A DNA stretch of 45,579 nucleotides, from positions 1 to 45,579 of the forward strand of contig JAACWH010000044.1 of assembly GCA_009991425.1 (NCBI GenBank), given 5' to 3'. The position numbers were made by a program, and so were the translations under genes. Below the pieces are notes generated by a model, which saw only the letters and a list, made by a program, of their open reading frames with translations, had not been told where the DNA came from and searched no databases. Below are positions 18,429-28,132 of this stretch, in pieces. This DNA comes from Leptospira sp. (lineage in GTDB: Bacteria; Spirochaetota; Leptospiria; Leptospirales; Leptospiraceae). Position 1 is the first letter of the stretch, and every line of letters begins with the position of its first letter.

Positions 18429-19382
18429 TCAATGAACCAACGAACAAAGTTTATTGAATAATTTAGATACCGAAAAGTTTTCCATAGCATTTATATCCTT
18501 ATGCAAAATATTTTTAAATTCAAATAAGGCATCTATACTAAGAGAATAATCTTTTTCTTGATTTTTAAAATAGGAGTAAATCATTAAAGATGTTATTGTA
18601 TCAAGAAATTTCTTGAAATCAAAATCTTCTTTCCATTCTGGATGGTTGGTCTTATATCCTTTTATCCAGATTTCTAATCGAAGGAGTTGTATAGAATCGA
18701 AAATTGAATTTTCCACCATCTCTTGGAAAAGATTCCATGCCCCTAAATCAAGGTATCCTAAATCGAAACTACCAGAATTAAAATCAGGTATATAAATTCC
18801 TATACGATCCGAAATTTCTTGCATAACAGATTTGGATAAATTATTAAAAGGAATCTCTACAGCCCTGCTACGAATCGTACTCTTTAAGCTATGAATGTCT
18901 TCCACAACATATATAAATTTAGTATGATCATTCGTTTCTTCTAAGGTCTTAAGCATTGCTGTTTCAGCTTCACTGTTTATTTTTGTCGCATCAGGGAAAA
19001 CAATAATTCTTTTGCTAGAAACAGAAGGTCTATAGATTACTCTTTGGCTTTGCAACCATCTAATTGTAAAAACATCAGGGTTCTTGACTTCACCAATAGC
19101 TATGCGTTCATTTTCTGGAAAAAGTATAAAGTCTGGATGAACTTTTTTTTGAAACATTTTGCATGACTGGCAAATTCCACACGAATCTCCATTAAGACAT
19201 AGTATAGATTTTGAAAATAGTTCAGCAGCAAACATCTTTCCGACACCAGAAGGTCCATGAAAAATTAATAAGGGTGGAATCTTGTCTTTGTAAATTGTGT
19301 AATTTTTAAGATACCTTAAAGCAAGAGCTTGGCCTAAAAGTGCATCAATTTTATAAGGATTATTTTTTAATACCGTTTCCAT
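18429..19382 (-). CDS. holB: DNA polymerase III delta-prime subunit
   Basis: The 317-residue AAA+ protein has FHGPSGVGKMFAAE near 41-54, where the P-loop Lys is followed by Met rather than Ser/Thr, so ATP turnover is doubtful, as is common for delta-prime. A Zn-knuckle (CLNGDSCGICQSC) follows, and IRSRAVEIPF replaces the usual SRC motif. Delta-prime is the rigid stator of the clamp loader. It starts 1 bp after ilvE ends and lies 116 bp before dnaA. A generic DnaX-like ATPase is the alternative, but dnaX itself is elsewhere in the window. Confidence 0.85.
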   Translation of the reverse strand: METVLKNNPYKIDALLGQALALRYLKNYTIYKDKIPPLLIFHGPSGVGKMFAAELFSKSILCLNGDSCGICQSCKMFQKKVHPDFILFPENERIAIGEVKNPDVFTIRWLQSQRVIYRPSVSSKRIIVFPDATKINSEAETAMLKTLEETNDHTKFIYVVEDIHSLKSTIRSRAVEIPFNNLSKSVMQEISDRIGIYIPDFNSGSFDLGYLDLGAWNLFQEMVENSIFDSIQLLRLEIWIKGYKTNHPEWKEDFDFKKFLDTITSLMIYSYFKNQEKDYSLSIDALFEFKNILHKDINAMENFSVSKLFNKLCSLVH

Positions 19383-19383
19383 T

Positions 19384-20307
19384 TTAATAAACGGGATAAC
19401 ACCAATCTTTAAACTCTTTTTGATTTCCTTTCACTACTTTGAAATAGAGTTCTTGTAATTTTTTTGAAATTGGTCCGATTTTTCCATCACCAATAATTCT
19501 TCGGTCGACAGATTTAACCCAAGCAACTTGAACTCCTGTTCCAGAAAAAAAGATTTCATCCGCAACATACAGTTCACTTCTTGTGATATTTCTTACTTCC
19601 AATTCTAAATTACAAAACTTAGCTAAATCAAAAATAGTTCTCATAGTTATTCCTTCCAAAATGGAAGAATCTAAACTCGGAGTTATTATTTTTCCTCTTC
19701 GAACGATAAAAAGATTTTCTGCGGAACCTTCGGAAACATATCCACGTGCATCTAAAAAGATAGCTTCATCAAATCCATTTTGAACTGCTTCTGATTTTGC
19801 AAGAGCTGAGTTTACATATCCACCCGATGCTTTGGACATTGTTGGTATCATAGTATCATCAATTCTTCTCCAACTCGATATACAAGTTGTGAGTCCATTT
19901 GTTGTATCAAGGTAATCATCTAATTTTAAAACATAGATCGCAACTTCGGTTTTAATATCATGAAATCTTGGTGAAAGTTGTAAGGAAGAAGTATAAACTA
20001 TAGGGCGTACATAAACATTTTGTCTATAACCACATTGTTTCAATAAATCTAAAGTTATATTCGCTAATTCATCGGGAGTTTTATCAGTATTCAATTGCAT
20101 GATTTTCGTAGATTGAATTAAGCGAGTAAAATGATCTTTGATTCTAAATACAAATAAATTATTTAATTCAGAATTGTAATAACCTCTTATACCTCCGAAG
20201 ACAGCAGTACCATATTGAAATGCATGAGTTTGTACGCTCAACTTTGCATCGGACGCTGGAACAATCTTTCCTTCGAAAAAACTTAGATCTTTTGTAATAT
20301 CAGACAT
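19384..20307 (-). CDS. ilvE: Branched-chain amino acid aminotransferase
   Basis: This class IV PLP enzyme catalyses the last step of valine, leucine and isoleucine synthesis. The 307-residue protein has the PLP-binding Lys159 in SKASGGYVNS, matching E. coli IlvE Lys159. It also has YGTAVFGGIRGYY (32-44), RPIVY near 101, SEGSAENLFIVR near 202 and SILEGITMRTI near 227, all typical of IlvE rather than D-amino-acid aminotransferase. It is divergent from mnmG and directly upstream of holB. Confidence 0.93.
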   Translation of the reverse strand: MSDITKDLSFFEGKIVPASDAKLSVQTHAFQYGTAVFGGIRGYYNSELNNLFVFRIKDHFTRLIQSTKIMQLNTDKTPDELANITLDLLKQCGYRQNVYVRPIVYTSSLQLSPRFHDIKTEVAIYVLKLDDYLDTTNGLTTCISSWRRIDDTMIPTMSKASGGYVNSALAKSEAVQNGFDEAIFLDARGYVSEGSAENLFIVRRGKIITPSLDSSILEGITMRTIFDLAKFCNLELEVRNITRSELYVADEIFFSGTGVQVAWVKSVDRRIIGDGKIGPISKKLQELYFKVVKGNQKEFKDWCYPVY

Positions 20308-20364
20308 TGAATTCTGAACTCCTTATCTATTCCAATTTCTGATTCTGCCAATTAAAGAAAACTA

Positions 20365-20384
20365 GATTAAATTTTACTTTAATC
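20365..20384. repeat. Inverted repeat in the ilvE-mnmG divergent region
   Basis: GATTAAA and TTTAATC are perfect 7-bp arms separated by 6 bp, set between the divergent ilvE and mnmG starts. It could be an operator for either gene. AT-rich palindromes also arise by chance, so support is weak. Confidence 0.3.
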
Positions 20385-20416
20385 CTAAGCTAGAGTTTCA
20401 AAATCGAACTTACACA

Positions 20417-20435
20417 GAAAGTTTCTTTAACTTTC
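20417..20435 (+). promoter_or_regulatory. Stem-loop in the mnmG leader
   Basis: GAAAGTT (20417-20423) and AACTTTC (20429-20435) form a perfect 7-bp stem with a 5-nt loop, directly before AGGAAG, which is 12 nt from the mnmG ATG. If transcribed, the hairpin abuts the ribosome site and could affect initiation. Confidence 0.35.
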
Positions 20436-20455
20436 GTAGGAAGTTGTAATTTATT

Positions 20456-22348
20456 ATGTCAGATTCTTTTTATCCTAATCAGTTTGATTGTATCGTTGTT
20501 GGGGCAGGGCATGCTGGTTCCGAAGCCGCTTATATTTCTGCCAAAGGTGGTTTGAAAACTTTGCTTATAACTATGAACTTAGATACGATAGGTCAGATGA
20601 GTTGTAATCCAGCAATAGGTGGAATTGCAAAGGGACACATGGTACGCGAAGTCGATGCTCTCGGTGGACTTATGGGTAAGGTAATTGATGCAACTGGTAT
20701 TCAATTCAAAATGTTGAATACATCAAAAGGGCCATCTGTCTGGGCACCGCGTGCTCAAGCTGATAAGAAAGAATACCAACTTAAAGTAAAACATACACTG
20801 GAAGCCACTAAGAATCTCAGTATTAGACAAGATACAGTAGAAGATTTAATTATAGAAGGAAACCAACTCAAGGGTTTGGTAACAGGGAGAGGATTTACTT
20901 TTTATACTAATCATGCTATTTTAACTACAGGAACTTTCTTATCTTCTATTGTACATATTGGAACTTACCAGAAAGAAAATGGAAGAATAGGAGAGCCGAC
21001 AACAAAAGGACTTTCAAAATCACTTGGATCCCATCATTTCAATTTAGGAAGATTAAAAACAGGGACACCTGCACGTGTACACAAACTCTCTATTAATTTT
21101 CAAGGATTGGAATTACAACCAGGCGATGACATCCCTCCAGCTTTTTCTTATTCCACTAAAGAAATTACACGCAGACAAATTCCTTGTCACATCACTTATA
21201 CAAATGATCAAACTCACAAATTTATAAATGAAAACTTACATTTATCTCCCATGTATTCAGGGCAGATTCAATCTACTGGCCCAAGGTATTGTCCTTCTAT
21301 AGAAGATAAAGTTGTGAGATTTGCACAAAGAGATCGGCATCAAATCTTCATAGAACCGGAAGGATACGAGACGAATGAAATTTATTTGAATGGAGTTTCT
21401 ACAAGTCTTCCTGAAGAGATACAATGGAAATTTTTAAGAACCATTAAAGGTTTAGAACAAGTTGAACTCATGAGACCTGGATATGCGATTGAATATGATT
21501 ATGTTGATCCAAGAGAGTTGAAACCTACTTTAGAGACACATAAAATAAAAGGTCTCTTCCATGCAGGACAAATCAACGGAACAACAGGATACGAAGAAGC
21601 TGCGGCCCAAGGTTTAGTCGCTGCGTATAATGTTATTCGTTCACATAGAAAACAAGAGCCTATGATTTTTCAAAGATCTGAATCTTATATTGGTGTACTG
21701 ATAGACGATTTAGTTTATAAGGGTGTAGAAGATCCGTATAGAATGTTTACAAGTCGTGCCGAGTATAGATTACTACTACGCCAAGACAATGCAGATCAAA
21801 GATTGATGAAGTATGCTTATGAGATGGGCTTGGTTGATAAGGAAATGTTTGAAGCAACCTTAGATAAATACAAAATAATCGATTCTATAAAAACTACAAT
21901 TCAGAAATCATCTATGAAACCTTCTGATGAGCTATCTAAAGTTTTAGAAGAGAAAGGAATTGAAAACTATAAATTCGGCACGAATGTAGCAAACTTTTTA
22001 AAAAGACCTGAGATTAAAATACAAGATATTGAGATGTTTCTTCCTGAATTAAAAACTTTATCATTGGCTGATAAGGCTGTGATTGAAATGGAAATAAAAT
22101 ACGAAGGCTATCTCAAAAGAGAAATGGATTCTGTAGATCTGAGATCTCGATATATTCAGACTCCTATTCCAGATGATTTTTCATATGAACAAGTGAAGGG
22201 ACTAAAGACGGAAGCCTTAACTAAGTTGAATAAACACAAACCTATCAACTTAGAGAAAGCTTCACAAATTTCTGGTGTGGATCCTACGGATATAGATTTG
22301 CTTTTGTTCTACCTTGCGTCAAAAACAACAGCAAAGCAAACTGTATAA
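20456..22348 (+). CDS. mnmG: tRNA uridine-5-carboxymethylaminomethyl modification enzyme MnmG
   Basis: The 630-residue FAD protein acts with MnmE to modify U34 of certain tRNAs. Visible motifs are the dinucleotide-binding [12 protein letters not shown] (about 14-25), [20 protein letters not shown] (about 50-69), LKTGTPARV near 204, and the late [16 protein letters not shown] segment. The helical C-terminal domain is intact. It sits beside rsmG-parAB, as in many bacteria, but an opposite-strand gene separates it from rsmG here. The best Shine-Dalgarno (AGGAAG) is a rather long 12 nt from the ATG. Confidence 0.97.
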   Translation: MSDSFYPNQFDCIVVGAGHAGSEAAYISAKGGLKTLLITMNLDTIGQMSCNPAIGGIAKGHMVREVDALGGLMGKVIDATGIQFKMLNTSKGPSVWAPRAQADKKEYQLKVKHTLEATKNLSIRQDTVEDLIIEGNQLKGLVTGRGFTFYTNHAILTTGTFLSSIVHIGTYQKENGRIGEPTTKGLSKSLGSHHFNLGRLKTGTPARVHKLSINFQGLELQPGDDIPPAFSYSTKEITRRQIPCHITYTNDQTHKFINENLHLSPMYSGQIQSTGPRYCPSIEDKVVRFAQRDRHQIFIEPEGYETNEIYLNGVSTSLPEEIQWKFLRTIKGLEQVELMRPGYAIEYDYVDPRELKPTLETHKIKGLFHAGQINGTTGYEEAAAQGLVAAYNVIRSHRKQEPMIFQRSESYIGVLIDDLVYKGVEDPYRMFTSRAEYRLLLRQDNADQRLMKYAYEMGLVDKEMFEATLDKYKIIDSIKTTIQKSSMKPSDELSKVLEEKGIENYKFGTNVANFLKRPEIKIQDIEMFLPELKTLSLADKAVIEMEIKYEGYLKREMDSVDLRSRYIQTPIPDDFSYEQVKGLKTEALTKLNKHKPINLEKASQISGVDPTDIDLLLFYLASKTTAKQTV

Positions 22349-22407
22349 AATCTATATCTATTAATTTCATTTCCATAAAAAATCTAATTGCTAAGCAACT
22401 TGATTCT

Positions 22408-23130
22408 TTAATAAGAAAGTTTATGAGTTTTCACGAGTTTCCATTTCCCATCTTGTTTCACGTGAAACGTAAATTCAACAAGACGATCTTGCTTATCATA
22501 TTCTAAAAGGTTTTTTCTCTGGATGTTACCTTGGAGATAAAGACGTTCAATTATTTTACCTTTTGCATCGAATTTGTTTTCAATTTTCGCTATAGGTTTT
22601 TTCTTTTCATCTAAGATAGAAAGAATTTTAAGATTAGGTTTGGTAACTAAAGAATACTTTTCTTTATCTTTTGTTTCTGTCCAAATTATATCTGCGGAAG
22701 AAATCATTTCGCTATTCATAGCATAAATAGTAGCTTCTTGGAATAATTTTTTCTCACTATTAAAGGTTTTAATTTTTGATAAATTACCTTTGCTATTAAA
22801 TGCAAACTCTTTAATCTCAATCATTTTTTCATTAGCATCTAATGTAATTTCTTTCAAAAGTTTTCCATTCTTATCATACTGATAAGCTATAGATCCGTCC
22901 TTTTGATTTGAGGAAAAGAATTCCTCCGAGATTAAGAATCCATCTTTGTATTTTAAATTTGAAGTCAAAACTAATGAATTATTTTCATCATAAACTTTTT
23001 CCCGCAGGGGCAGATCTTTTGTTTTGTTTGGAAAGATTAAAATAGAATCAGTATGTGACCATTTTCCTGGTGTATAAGAAAACAATGACATGGCTGTAAA
23101 AAAGAGTGTAGAATAAATTATAGCTTTCAT
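22408..23130 (-). CDS. Exported YD/MORN-like repeat protein carrying a parS site
   Basis: The 240-residue protein has a signal peptide (about 1-19), then repeats of the form YDxNGKLLKEIT / FNSKGNLSKIKTF / FDAKGKIIERLY, resembling YD or MORN-type beta-hairpin repeats found in surface and periplasmic proteins. It ends LVKTHKLSY. It lies on the opposite strand between mnmG and rsmG. The only striking feature is that its codons for FTFHVKQ contain an intact parS core. The sequence might be kept partly for chromosome segregation; its own function is unknown. Confidence 0.75.
   Translation of the reverse strand: MKAIIYSTLFFTAMSLFSYTPGKWSHTDSILIFPNKTKDLPLREKVYDENNSLVLTSNLKYKDGFLISEEFFSSNQKDGSIAYQYDKNGKLLKEITLDANEKMIEIKEFAFNSKGNLSKIKTFNSEKKLFQEATIYAMNSEMISSADIIWTETKDKEKYSLVTKPNLKILSILDEKKKPIAKIENKFDAKGKIIERLYLQGNIQRKNLLEYDKQDRLVEFTFHVKQDGKWKLVKTHKLSY
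22455..22468. promoter_or_regulatory. parS: parS site 1 (ParB-binding)
   Basis: GTTTCACGTGAAAC is a perfect 14-bp palindrome identical to the core of the B. subtilis-type parS. One flanking base (T before it) also fits the 16-bp consensus. It lies inside the reading frame of the exported repeat protein, 2.2 kb from parB. Confidence 0.9.
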
Positions 23131-23174
23131 ACTATATGCTATCGGTATATTTTAGAAAAGGTTGATTTAGAATT

Positions 23175-23924
23175 ATGTCTATTGAAGAAATCTCAACGTC
23201 CATCCAGAAGCATTTTCCTGAATCGTATGATTCAATTTTAGATATATTTGATCTGGATATTATAGCAGCTTATATAGAATTCCTTAAAGATAAAAATGAG
23301 CAAGGTGGATTCTTTTCTAAAAAGGATTCAGAAAATATATTAGATCGTCATATCATTGAGGCTATGTATTTTGCCTATGTTCTTTACGGAAATAATCTCG
23401 TTTCACGTGAAACTAAACTGGTTGATGTAGGATCTGGACCAGGGCTACCAGGATTTCTTTTTCTATGTATGATGGACTCACCAAAGGTTACCTTGCTAGA
23501 TAGTGCTAAAAGAAAATTAGGACTCACCGAAGATTGGTGGAATGAAATTCAAACCAAGTATCCAGATAAAAATTGTAAGTTTCAATACCAAAGAGCTGAA
23601 GAATGGAAGAATCATTTTGATTTGGTAGTGATGCGTGCGGCGATTCCATACCCTTATTCAATCGAAGTTGTATCTCGATTGGTTTTGAAAGATGGACATT
23701 ACTGTCCATTTTTAGGAAGGGAACAGAAATGGAGTAAGGTCGAAACGAGAATTTTGTCTGAGTCAGGTTTTACAATAGAAGGAACAATTGAATTGGAAGA
23801 ATTGAGCTTTCTGGGAGAGCGGCATATTAAAGTATTGAAAAAGCATTCTCAAGCTAAGCATGGTATTCCAAGAGAATGGAAAATTATCTCTAAGGAAATT
23901 AAAGAACAAGAATGGGAAAAATAA
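23175..23924 (+). CDS. rsmG: 16S rRNA (guanine-527-N7)-methyltransferase RsmG
   Basis: The 249-residue protein has the RsmG SAM-binding motif [13 protein letters not shown] (about 80-92), then [13 protein letters not shown] and [12 protein letters not shown]. RsmG makes m7G527 in 16S rRNA. It is slightly longer than the E. coli protein, with a longer N-terminal helical part and a lysine-rich tail. The codons for SRET lie within a parS palindrome. The gene overlaps the start of parA by 13 bp, so rsmG-parA-parB is a tight operon. Confidence 0.95.
   Translation: MSIEEISTSIQKHFPESYDSILDIFDLDIIAAYIEFLKDKNEQGGFFSKKDSENILDRHIIEAMYFAYVLYGNNLVSRETKLVDVGSGPGLPGFLFLCMMDSPKVTLLDSAKRKLGLTEDWWNEIQTKYPDKNCKFQYQRAEEWKNHFDLVVMRAAIPYPYSIEVVSRLVLKDGHYCPFLGREQKWSKVETRILSESGFTIEGTIELEELSFLGERHIKVLKKHSQAKHGIPREWKIISKEIKEQEWEK
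23400..23413. promoter_or_regulatory. parS: parS site 2 (ParB-binding), inside rsmG
   Basis: A second perfect GTTTCACGTGAAAC core lies in rsmG, 931 bp from the first and about 500 bp upstream of parA. Its outer bases (C and T) differ from those of site 1. Confidence 0.9.
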
Positions 23925-24670
23925 TCTCAATCAGTAATCAAAAAGGTGGAGTAGGTAAGACTACTACTGCCATTAACCTAGCATCTTGTCTTTGTGAGTT
24001 AGGTAAGAAAGTTCTAATCGTAGATTTAGATCCACAAGGTAATTCAGGATCAGGATTAGGAATTTCAATTCATGAAATTGAAAAGACAACATATGAAATA
24101 CTTCTAGCTGATGTATCTGCGCGAGAATGTATTCTTAAAACTGGAATTGATAATCTACATATAATTCCTTCTAATATAAATTTAAGCGGATCGGAAGTCG
24201 ATTTGCTTGAAGTAGATAAGAGAGAGTATCGCTTGAAGGATGCTCTAAATGATGTAAGATCTGAATACGATTTTTTACTTATAGATTGCCCACCGTCACT
24301 TGGTATCTTAACTATTAATGCTCTATCTGCTTCTGATAGTGTGATGATAACTTTGCAAACTGAGTATTTTGCTTTGGAAGGACTTAGCCAATTAATGAAA
24401 ATAATTTCTATGGTTCAATCAGGTTTAAATACGTCTTTGGAACTAGAAGGAGTCCTTCTTACTATGTATGACAAAAGAACGAATCTTGCGAATCAAGTTG
24501 CAGAGGATGTTCGCAATTACTTTCACGAAAAAGTATACCAAACTATGATACCTAGAAATATTAAATTAAGTGAGGCACCTTCGTTTGGAAAGCCAATCAA
24601 TCTTTATGACTCTGATGGTATTGGAACTCAAAGTTATAGAAGTCTAGCTAAAGAAGTAGTTGCGAGGTAA
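23912..24670 (+). CDS. parA: Chromosome-partitioning ATPase ParA/Soj
   Basis: The 252-residue protein has the deviant Walker [15 protein letters not shown] (about 10-23), a switch I region at [13 protein letters not shown], Walker [11 protein letters not shown] near 121 and no N-terminal HTH, so it is a short chromosomal Soj-type ParA. It dimerises on ATP, binds DNA and drives segregation of ParB-parS complexes. It overlaps rsmG by 13 bp; parB starts 4 bp after its stop. Confidence 0.96.
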   Translation: MGKIISISNQKGGVGKTTTAINLASCLCELGKKVLIVDLDPQGNSGSGLGISIHEIEKTTYEILLADVSARECILKTGIDNLHIIPSNINLSGSEVDLLEVDKREYRLKDALNDVRSEYDFLLIDCPPSLGILTINALSASDSVMITLQTEYFALEGLSQLMKIISMVQSGLNTSLELEGVLLTMYDKRTNLANQVAEDVRNYFHEKVYQTMIPRNIKLSEAPSFGKPINLYDSDGIGTQSYRSLAKEVVAR

Positions 24671-24674
24671 TATC

Positions 24675-25562
24675 ATGGCAAAAGCAAAAGTATTAGGACG
24701 CGGACTTGGAAATTTGATACCAGTAAATGAGAAGAAAGAAGAACTAAGCTATGATGCTAATAGTAATCTTAGAGAAATTAAGCTTAGTGAAATTTTTCCA
24801 AATCCTAATCAACCTCGTAAAACATTTTCTGATTCAAGTATTGAAGAACTTTCTTCAACAATTAAAACACATGGAATTATCCAACCGATTGTTGTTCAAA
24901 AAGTTGATCGGGGATACGAACTTATTTCTGGTGAGCGTAGAGTACGAGCTTGCAAAAAAGCTGGATTCCAAAAAATTCCTGCCATTATAAAATCAGTGTC
25001 GAAAAAAGAATCTATGGAGATGGCTCTTCTTGAAAATATACAAAGAGAAGATTTAAATCCTATAGATGAAGCTTTCGCCTACCAAAGATTAAGTGATGAA
25101 TTAGGAATAAAAGTATCAGAACTTGCTGCTAGGGTCGGAAAGAATAGAACAACTATCTCTAATTTAATTCGTTTGTTGAATTTTCCAACAAAGGTTCAAG
25201 ACTATATCAAATCTGGAAAAATTACCGAAGGGCAAGCTAGACCAGTTCTTTCAATTGCAGAAGATAAAAAGCAAATTGAAGCAATCGAAAAGATTATCCA
25301 AGAAGGATGGACTGCAAGGCAGGTTGAGGATTACGTTGCCGACATAATAGGTGACCGTAAAATTAAATCGAAACCAACTTCTAGTGAAAAGAAAAAGGAT
25401 CCTTCTATCTTGAAATTAGAATCAAAGATTCGAAACAAGGTTTCTGCAAAAGTTGACCTACTACATAACGAAGCTAACGGAAAAGGGAAAATAGTTATTC
25501 ACTATGGTAGTCTGGATCAAATGGAAAGTATTTTAGATAATTTAGGAATTAAATCTCGTTAG
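24675..25562 (+). CDS. parB: Chromosome-partitioning CTPase ParB/Spo0J
   Basis: From the ATG at 24675 the product is 295 residues. The N-terminus (AKAKVLGRGLGNLIP) matches the ParA-activating peptide of ParB. The CTP-binding ParB box contains PNPNQPRK and SGERRVRAC, and ENIQREDLNPIDEA precedes the HTH (KNRTTISNLIRLL). The C-terminus is a lysine-rich linker plus dimerisation domain. A 5-codon upstream extension is open but would overlap parA; GAGGT inside the parA end gives a good ribosome site for 24675. Two intact parS sites lie just upstream. Confidence 0.96.
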   Translation: MAKAKVLGRGLGNLIPVNEKKEELSYDANSNLREIKLSEIFPNPNQPRKTFSDSSIEELSSTIKTHGIIQPIVVQKVDRGYELISGERRVRACKKAGFQKIPAIIKSVSKKESMEMALLENIQREDLNPIDEAFAYQRLSDELGIKVSELAARVGKNRTTISNLIRLLNFPTKVQDYIKSGKITEGQARPVLSIAEDKKQIEAIEKIIQEGWTARQVEDYVADIIGDRKIKSKPTSSEKKKDPSILKLESKIRNKVSAKVDLLHNEANGKGKIVIHYGSLDQMESILDNLGIKSR

Positions 25563-25679
25563 ATTAAAAATTGCTTTATAAGCTTATGTCACTTAGTTAT
25601 TAGAAATATTATTAGTCTTACTTATTATCTCATATTTTAGATATATTTATACTACTTCTAGGTTTAGTTAATTTGACAA

Positions 25680-27476
25680 TCAACGAAAGAGTTGGAGTCT
25701 AGCTAACTTTTGGTACAATTCGTTCGCTTTCAAAAGTTCATCATGGGTTCCACTTCCGACTAATTTCCCATTTTCAATCACATGAATTAAATCTGCATTG
25801 ATTACCGTGGATAGTCTATGTGCAATCATTAGAGTTGTACGGTTTTTAGTTAATTCCTTCAATGCTTGTTGGATAAACATTTCACTTTCAGAATCAAGGG
25901 ATGATGTCGCTTCATCTAAAAGTAATATTTTTGGATTTTTTAATATGGCTCTAGCTATGGCGAGTCTTTGCTTTTGACCTCCAGAAAGTCTCACGCCATT
26001 TTCTCCTAACTGAGAATCAAAACCGGAAGGAAGATCATTTATAAAATCTAAGGAAAAGGATGCTTCCGCAGCAGCCTTAACTTCGTCATCACTTGCATCT
26101 AATTTACCATATCTTATATTTTCACTAACTGTCCCTGAAAATAGATTAGGTTCTTGTGGAACTAATCCTAAGGTAGAACGAAGATATTCTAAAGAAAAAT
26201 CTTTAATGGTAACATTTCCTATTTGAATTGAACCAGATTGAGGATCATGAAATCTATAAATTAAATCAAAGATAGTTGACTTGCCTGCACCAGATGGACC
26301 AACTAGTGCTGTAACTTTTCCAGCAGGAATTTCTAGCGAAAGTTGATCCAATGTTACTCTGTCTGGTCTTGATGGATAATGAAAGAGAACATCGGAAAAT
26401 TTTATAGAGTATGGATTTTCTGTACTAGAGGAGACCCTAATAGTTTTAGAATTAATAGGGCTATTGATTTTGGGTTCAAGTTGTAAGAGTTCGATTAATC
26501 TTTCTGTTGCTCCAGCAGCTCTTTGTAATTCTCCTATTACTTCAGAAACCGAACCAAGCGAGCTAGCTACCATGATTGCATAAAATGAAAAAGCTATTAA
26601 TTCCCCTGAACTAATCCTACCTTCTATAACATCAATACCTCCAGCCCAAATCATAAATGAGATTCCTGCCAAAACTAAAGTTATCACTATAACTATCATG
26701 AAAGATCGGTATAGAATTCTATACGCAGAAACATTAAAGGCTATTTCTACGAAGCGGTTGAATTTTGATTTTTCATAAGACTCTTGGTGGAAAGCTTGAA
26801 CAGTCCTTATATTAAATAAGGATTCATTTACTTGGGAACCTATTCCAGCTAATTTGTCTTGGGTTTCTTTAGATAGTTTTCTTACTTTTCTACCAAAAAT
26901 TAAAATAGGAAATACAACTAGAGGAACTGAGACTAAAACGATAGACGTAAGTTTCGGATTTGTCACAAACAACCAAATAATACCTAAAACAAATATTAGA
27001 AAATTTCTAAGAAAAATAGAAAATGAAGATCCAACTATAGTTTGAAGTAAGGTTGTATCAGTCAAAATTCTAGATTGAATATCACCAGCCGATGTCTCTT
27101 CAAAATATGAAGGTTCCATATGTATAATATGTTTATAAACTTCTACACGAAGATCAGAACTGATTCTCTCTCCCAGCCAAGAAACTAAGTAGTGTCTCAC
27201 AAAAGTTCCTAGAGCAATGAGTATTCCAATAGCTCCTAAAAATGCTATTGCGATAGCTAATTTTTCATAATTTGTATATGCGGAAATATCTAGAGTAAAA
27301 GTAGAATTCACCTCTGGTGTTTCTTCATTCGAAAATCCTAAATCTACTAGAACCCTCAAACCTTGACCTAGTGAAAGTGTTGCCACTGATGTGAATACTA
27401 AAGAGACAGCAGCCCAAAAGAATTTAAGTTTGTAAGGTTTGAGAAATGGATAAAGCTTTTTAAATACACTAGGCAT
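25680..27476 (-). CDS. ABC exporter, MsbA/ABCB-like half transporter
   Basis: The 598-residue protein has a six-helix transmembrane domain (about 15-310), then an ATPase domain with Walker A GPSGAGKST near 392, signature LSGGQKQR near 497, Walker B ILLLDEA near 518 and the H-loop IAHRLST. It should act as a homodimer. Family substrates range from lipid A (MsbA) to drugs and peptides, and substrate cannot be told from sequence. It starts 17 bp after the YaaR-type gene and converges on parB. Confidence 0.92.
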   Translation of the reverse strand: MPSVFKKLYPFLKPYKLKFFWAAVSLVFTSVATLSLGQGLRVLVDLGFSNEETPEVNSTFTLDISAYTNYEKLAIAIAFLGAIGILIALGTFVRHYLVSWLGERISSDLRVEVYKHIIHMEPSYFEETSAGDIQSRILTDTTLLQTIVGSSFSIFLRNFLIFVLGIIWLFVTNPKLTSIVLVSVPLVVFPILIFGRKVRKLSKETQDKLAGIGSQVNESLFNIRTVQAFHQESYEKSKFNRFVEIAFNVSAYRILYRSFMIVIVITLVLAGISFMIWAGGIDVIEGRISSGELIAFSFYAIMVASSLGSVSEVIGELQRAAGATERLIELLQLEPKINSPINSKTIRVSSSTENPYSIKFSDVLFHYPSRPDRVTLDQLSLEIPAGKVTALVGPSGAGKSTIFDLIYRFHDPQSGSIQIGNVTIKDFSLEYLRSTLGLVPQEPNLFSGTVSENIRYGKLDASDDEVKAAAEASFSLDFINDLPSGFDSQLGENGVRLSGGQKQRLAIARAILKNPKILLLDEATSSLDSESEMFIQQALKELTKNRTTLMIAHRLSTVINADLIHVIENGKLVGSGTHDELLKANELYQKLARLQLFR

Positions 27477-27493
27477 AGTGTAATTTTTTTATT

Positions 27494-27982
27494 TTATCGT
27501 TGGATGTCTAAGAGAAATCCTTTGATGTTATCTAATGACTTAAGAATTTGAAAAGCAGAGTTTTGAGGATGAGAGATTGTCTCTGCGAGTAATTTAAGTT
27601 TATCGTCTAGAACTTGGATGTGAGAAAACTCTTTCTTTGCAGATGTTCCTCTAATTGCAGTATACTGAATCTTTACTTTTGTATTTGTATTTAAAATAGC
27701 TAAAAGAAGCGCTTTAACTTGGTTTTTATATCTTTCTAAATTGGAGCTAGATCTATTGTCTATAAGATCTCTTTCAATACTAGGTAGCTCTCTCCAAAGA
27801 TCATGAATGTCTCTAGTTTCTTCCCTATTTTTAGGTGCAATAGATTCTAATAATTCTAAAAACTCAGGCTTATGATCTGAAACAGAATTTGTTGTTTCGG
27901 ATTTTTTAGGACCTAAAGAGGACTTGCTATTAGTTGAAGTTCTAGAAGATTGCAATCGAATTGGTTGAGAACTTGGAAGCAT
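27494..27982 (-). CDS. YaaR/DUF327-family protein
   Basis: The 162-residue protein has a disordered Ser-rich N-terminus (about 1-40). Its core has the DUF327 pattern: an LxELLESI helix near 42, then DLIDNRSSSNLERYKNQVKALL (about 73-94) and a C-terminal helix ending NIKGFLLDIQR. YaaR-type proteins are small cytoplasmic proteins of unclear function, known from Firmicutes and spirochaetes. Here it lies between the LytM-bactofilin pair and an ABC exporter. Its upstream gap (150 bp) contains an AT-rich hairpin. The family call is fairly confident; the function is unknown. Confidence 0.7.
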   Translation of the reverse strand: MLPSSQPIRLQSSRTSTNSKSSLGPKKSETTNSVSDHKPEFLELLESIAPKNREETRDIHDLWRELPSIERDLIDNRSSSNLERYKNQVKALLLAILNTNTKVKIQYTAIRGTSAKKEFSHIQVLDDKLKLLAETISHPQNSAFQILKSLDNIKGFLLDIQR

Positions 27983-28070
27983 GGTAATAATAATGTCGAC
28001 TTAGATTATTTTTTCCTTAATTAAAAAGAGACATAAATTAGTCTTAGTGTGGTAAATTTTTAAAAATTCA

Positions 28071-28119
28071 AAAAAGATTATAATAAATGGAAAAAAAATT
28101 GGTTATCTTTAATCTTTTT
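28071..28119 (-). terminator. AT-rich hairpin between bactofilin and the YaaR-type gene
   Basis: AAAAAGATTA and TAATCTTTTT are perfect 10-bp arms with a 29-nt loop, in the gap after the bactofilin stop. It ends in a short T run in the minus direction. The weak stem and long loop make it a marginal terminator. Confidence 0.3.
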
Positions 28120-28132
28120 TTAAAGAAATAAA

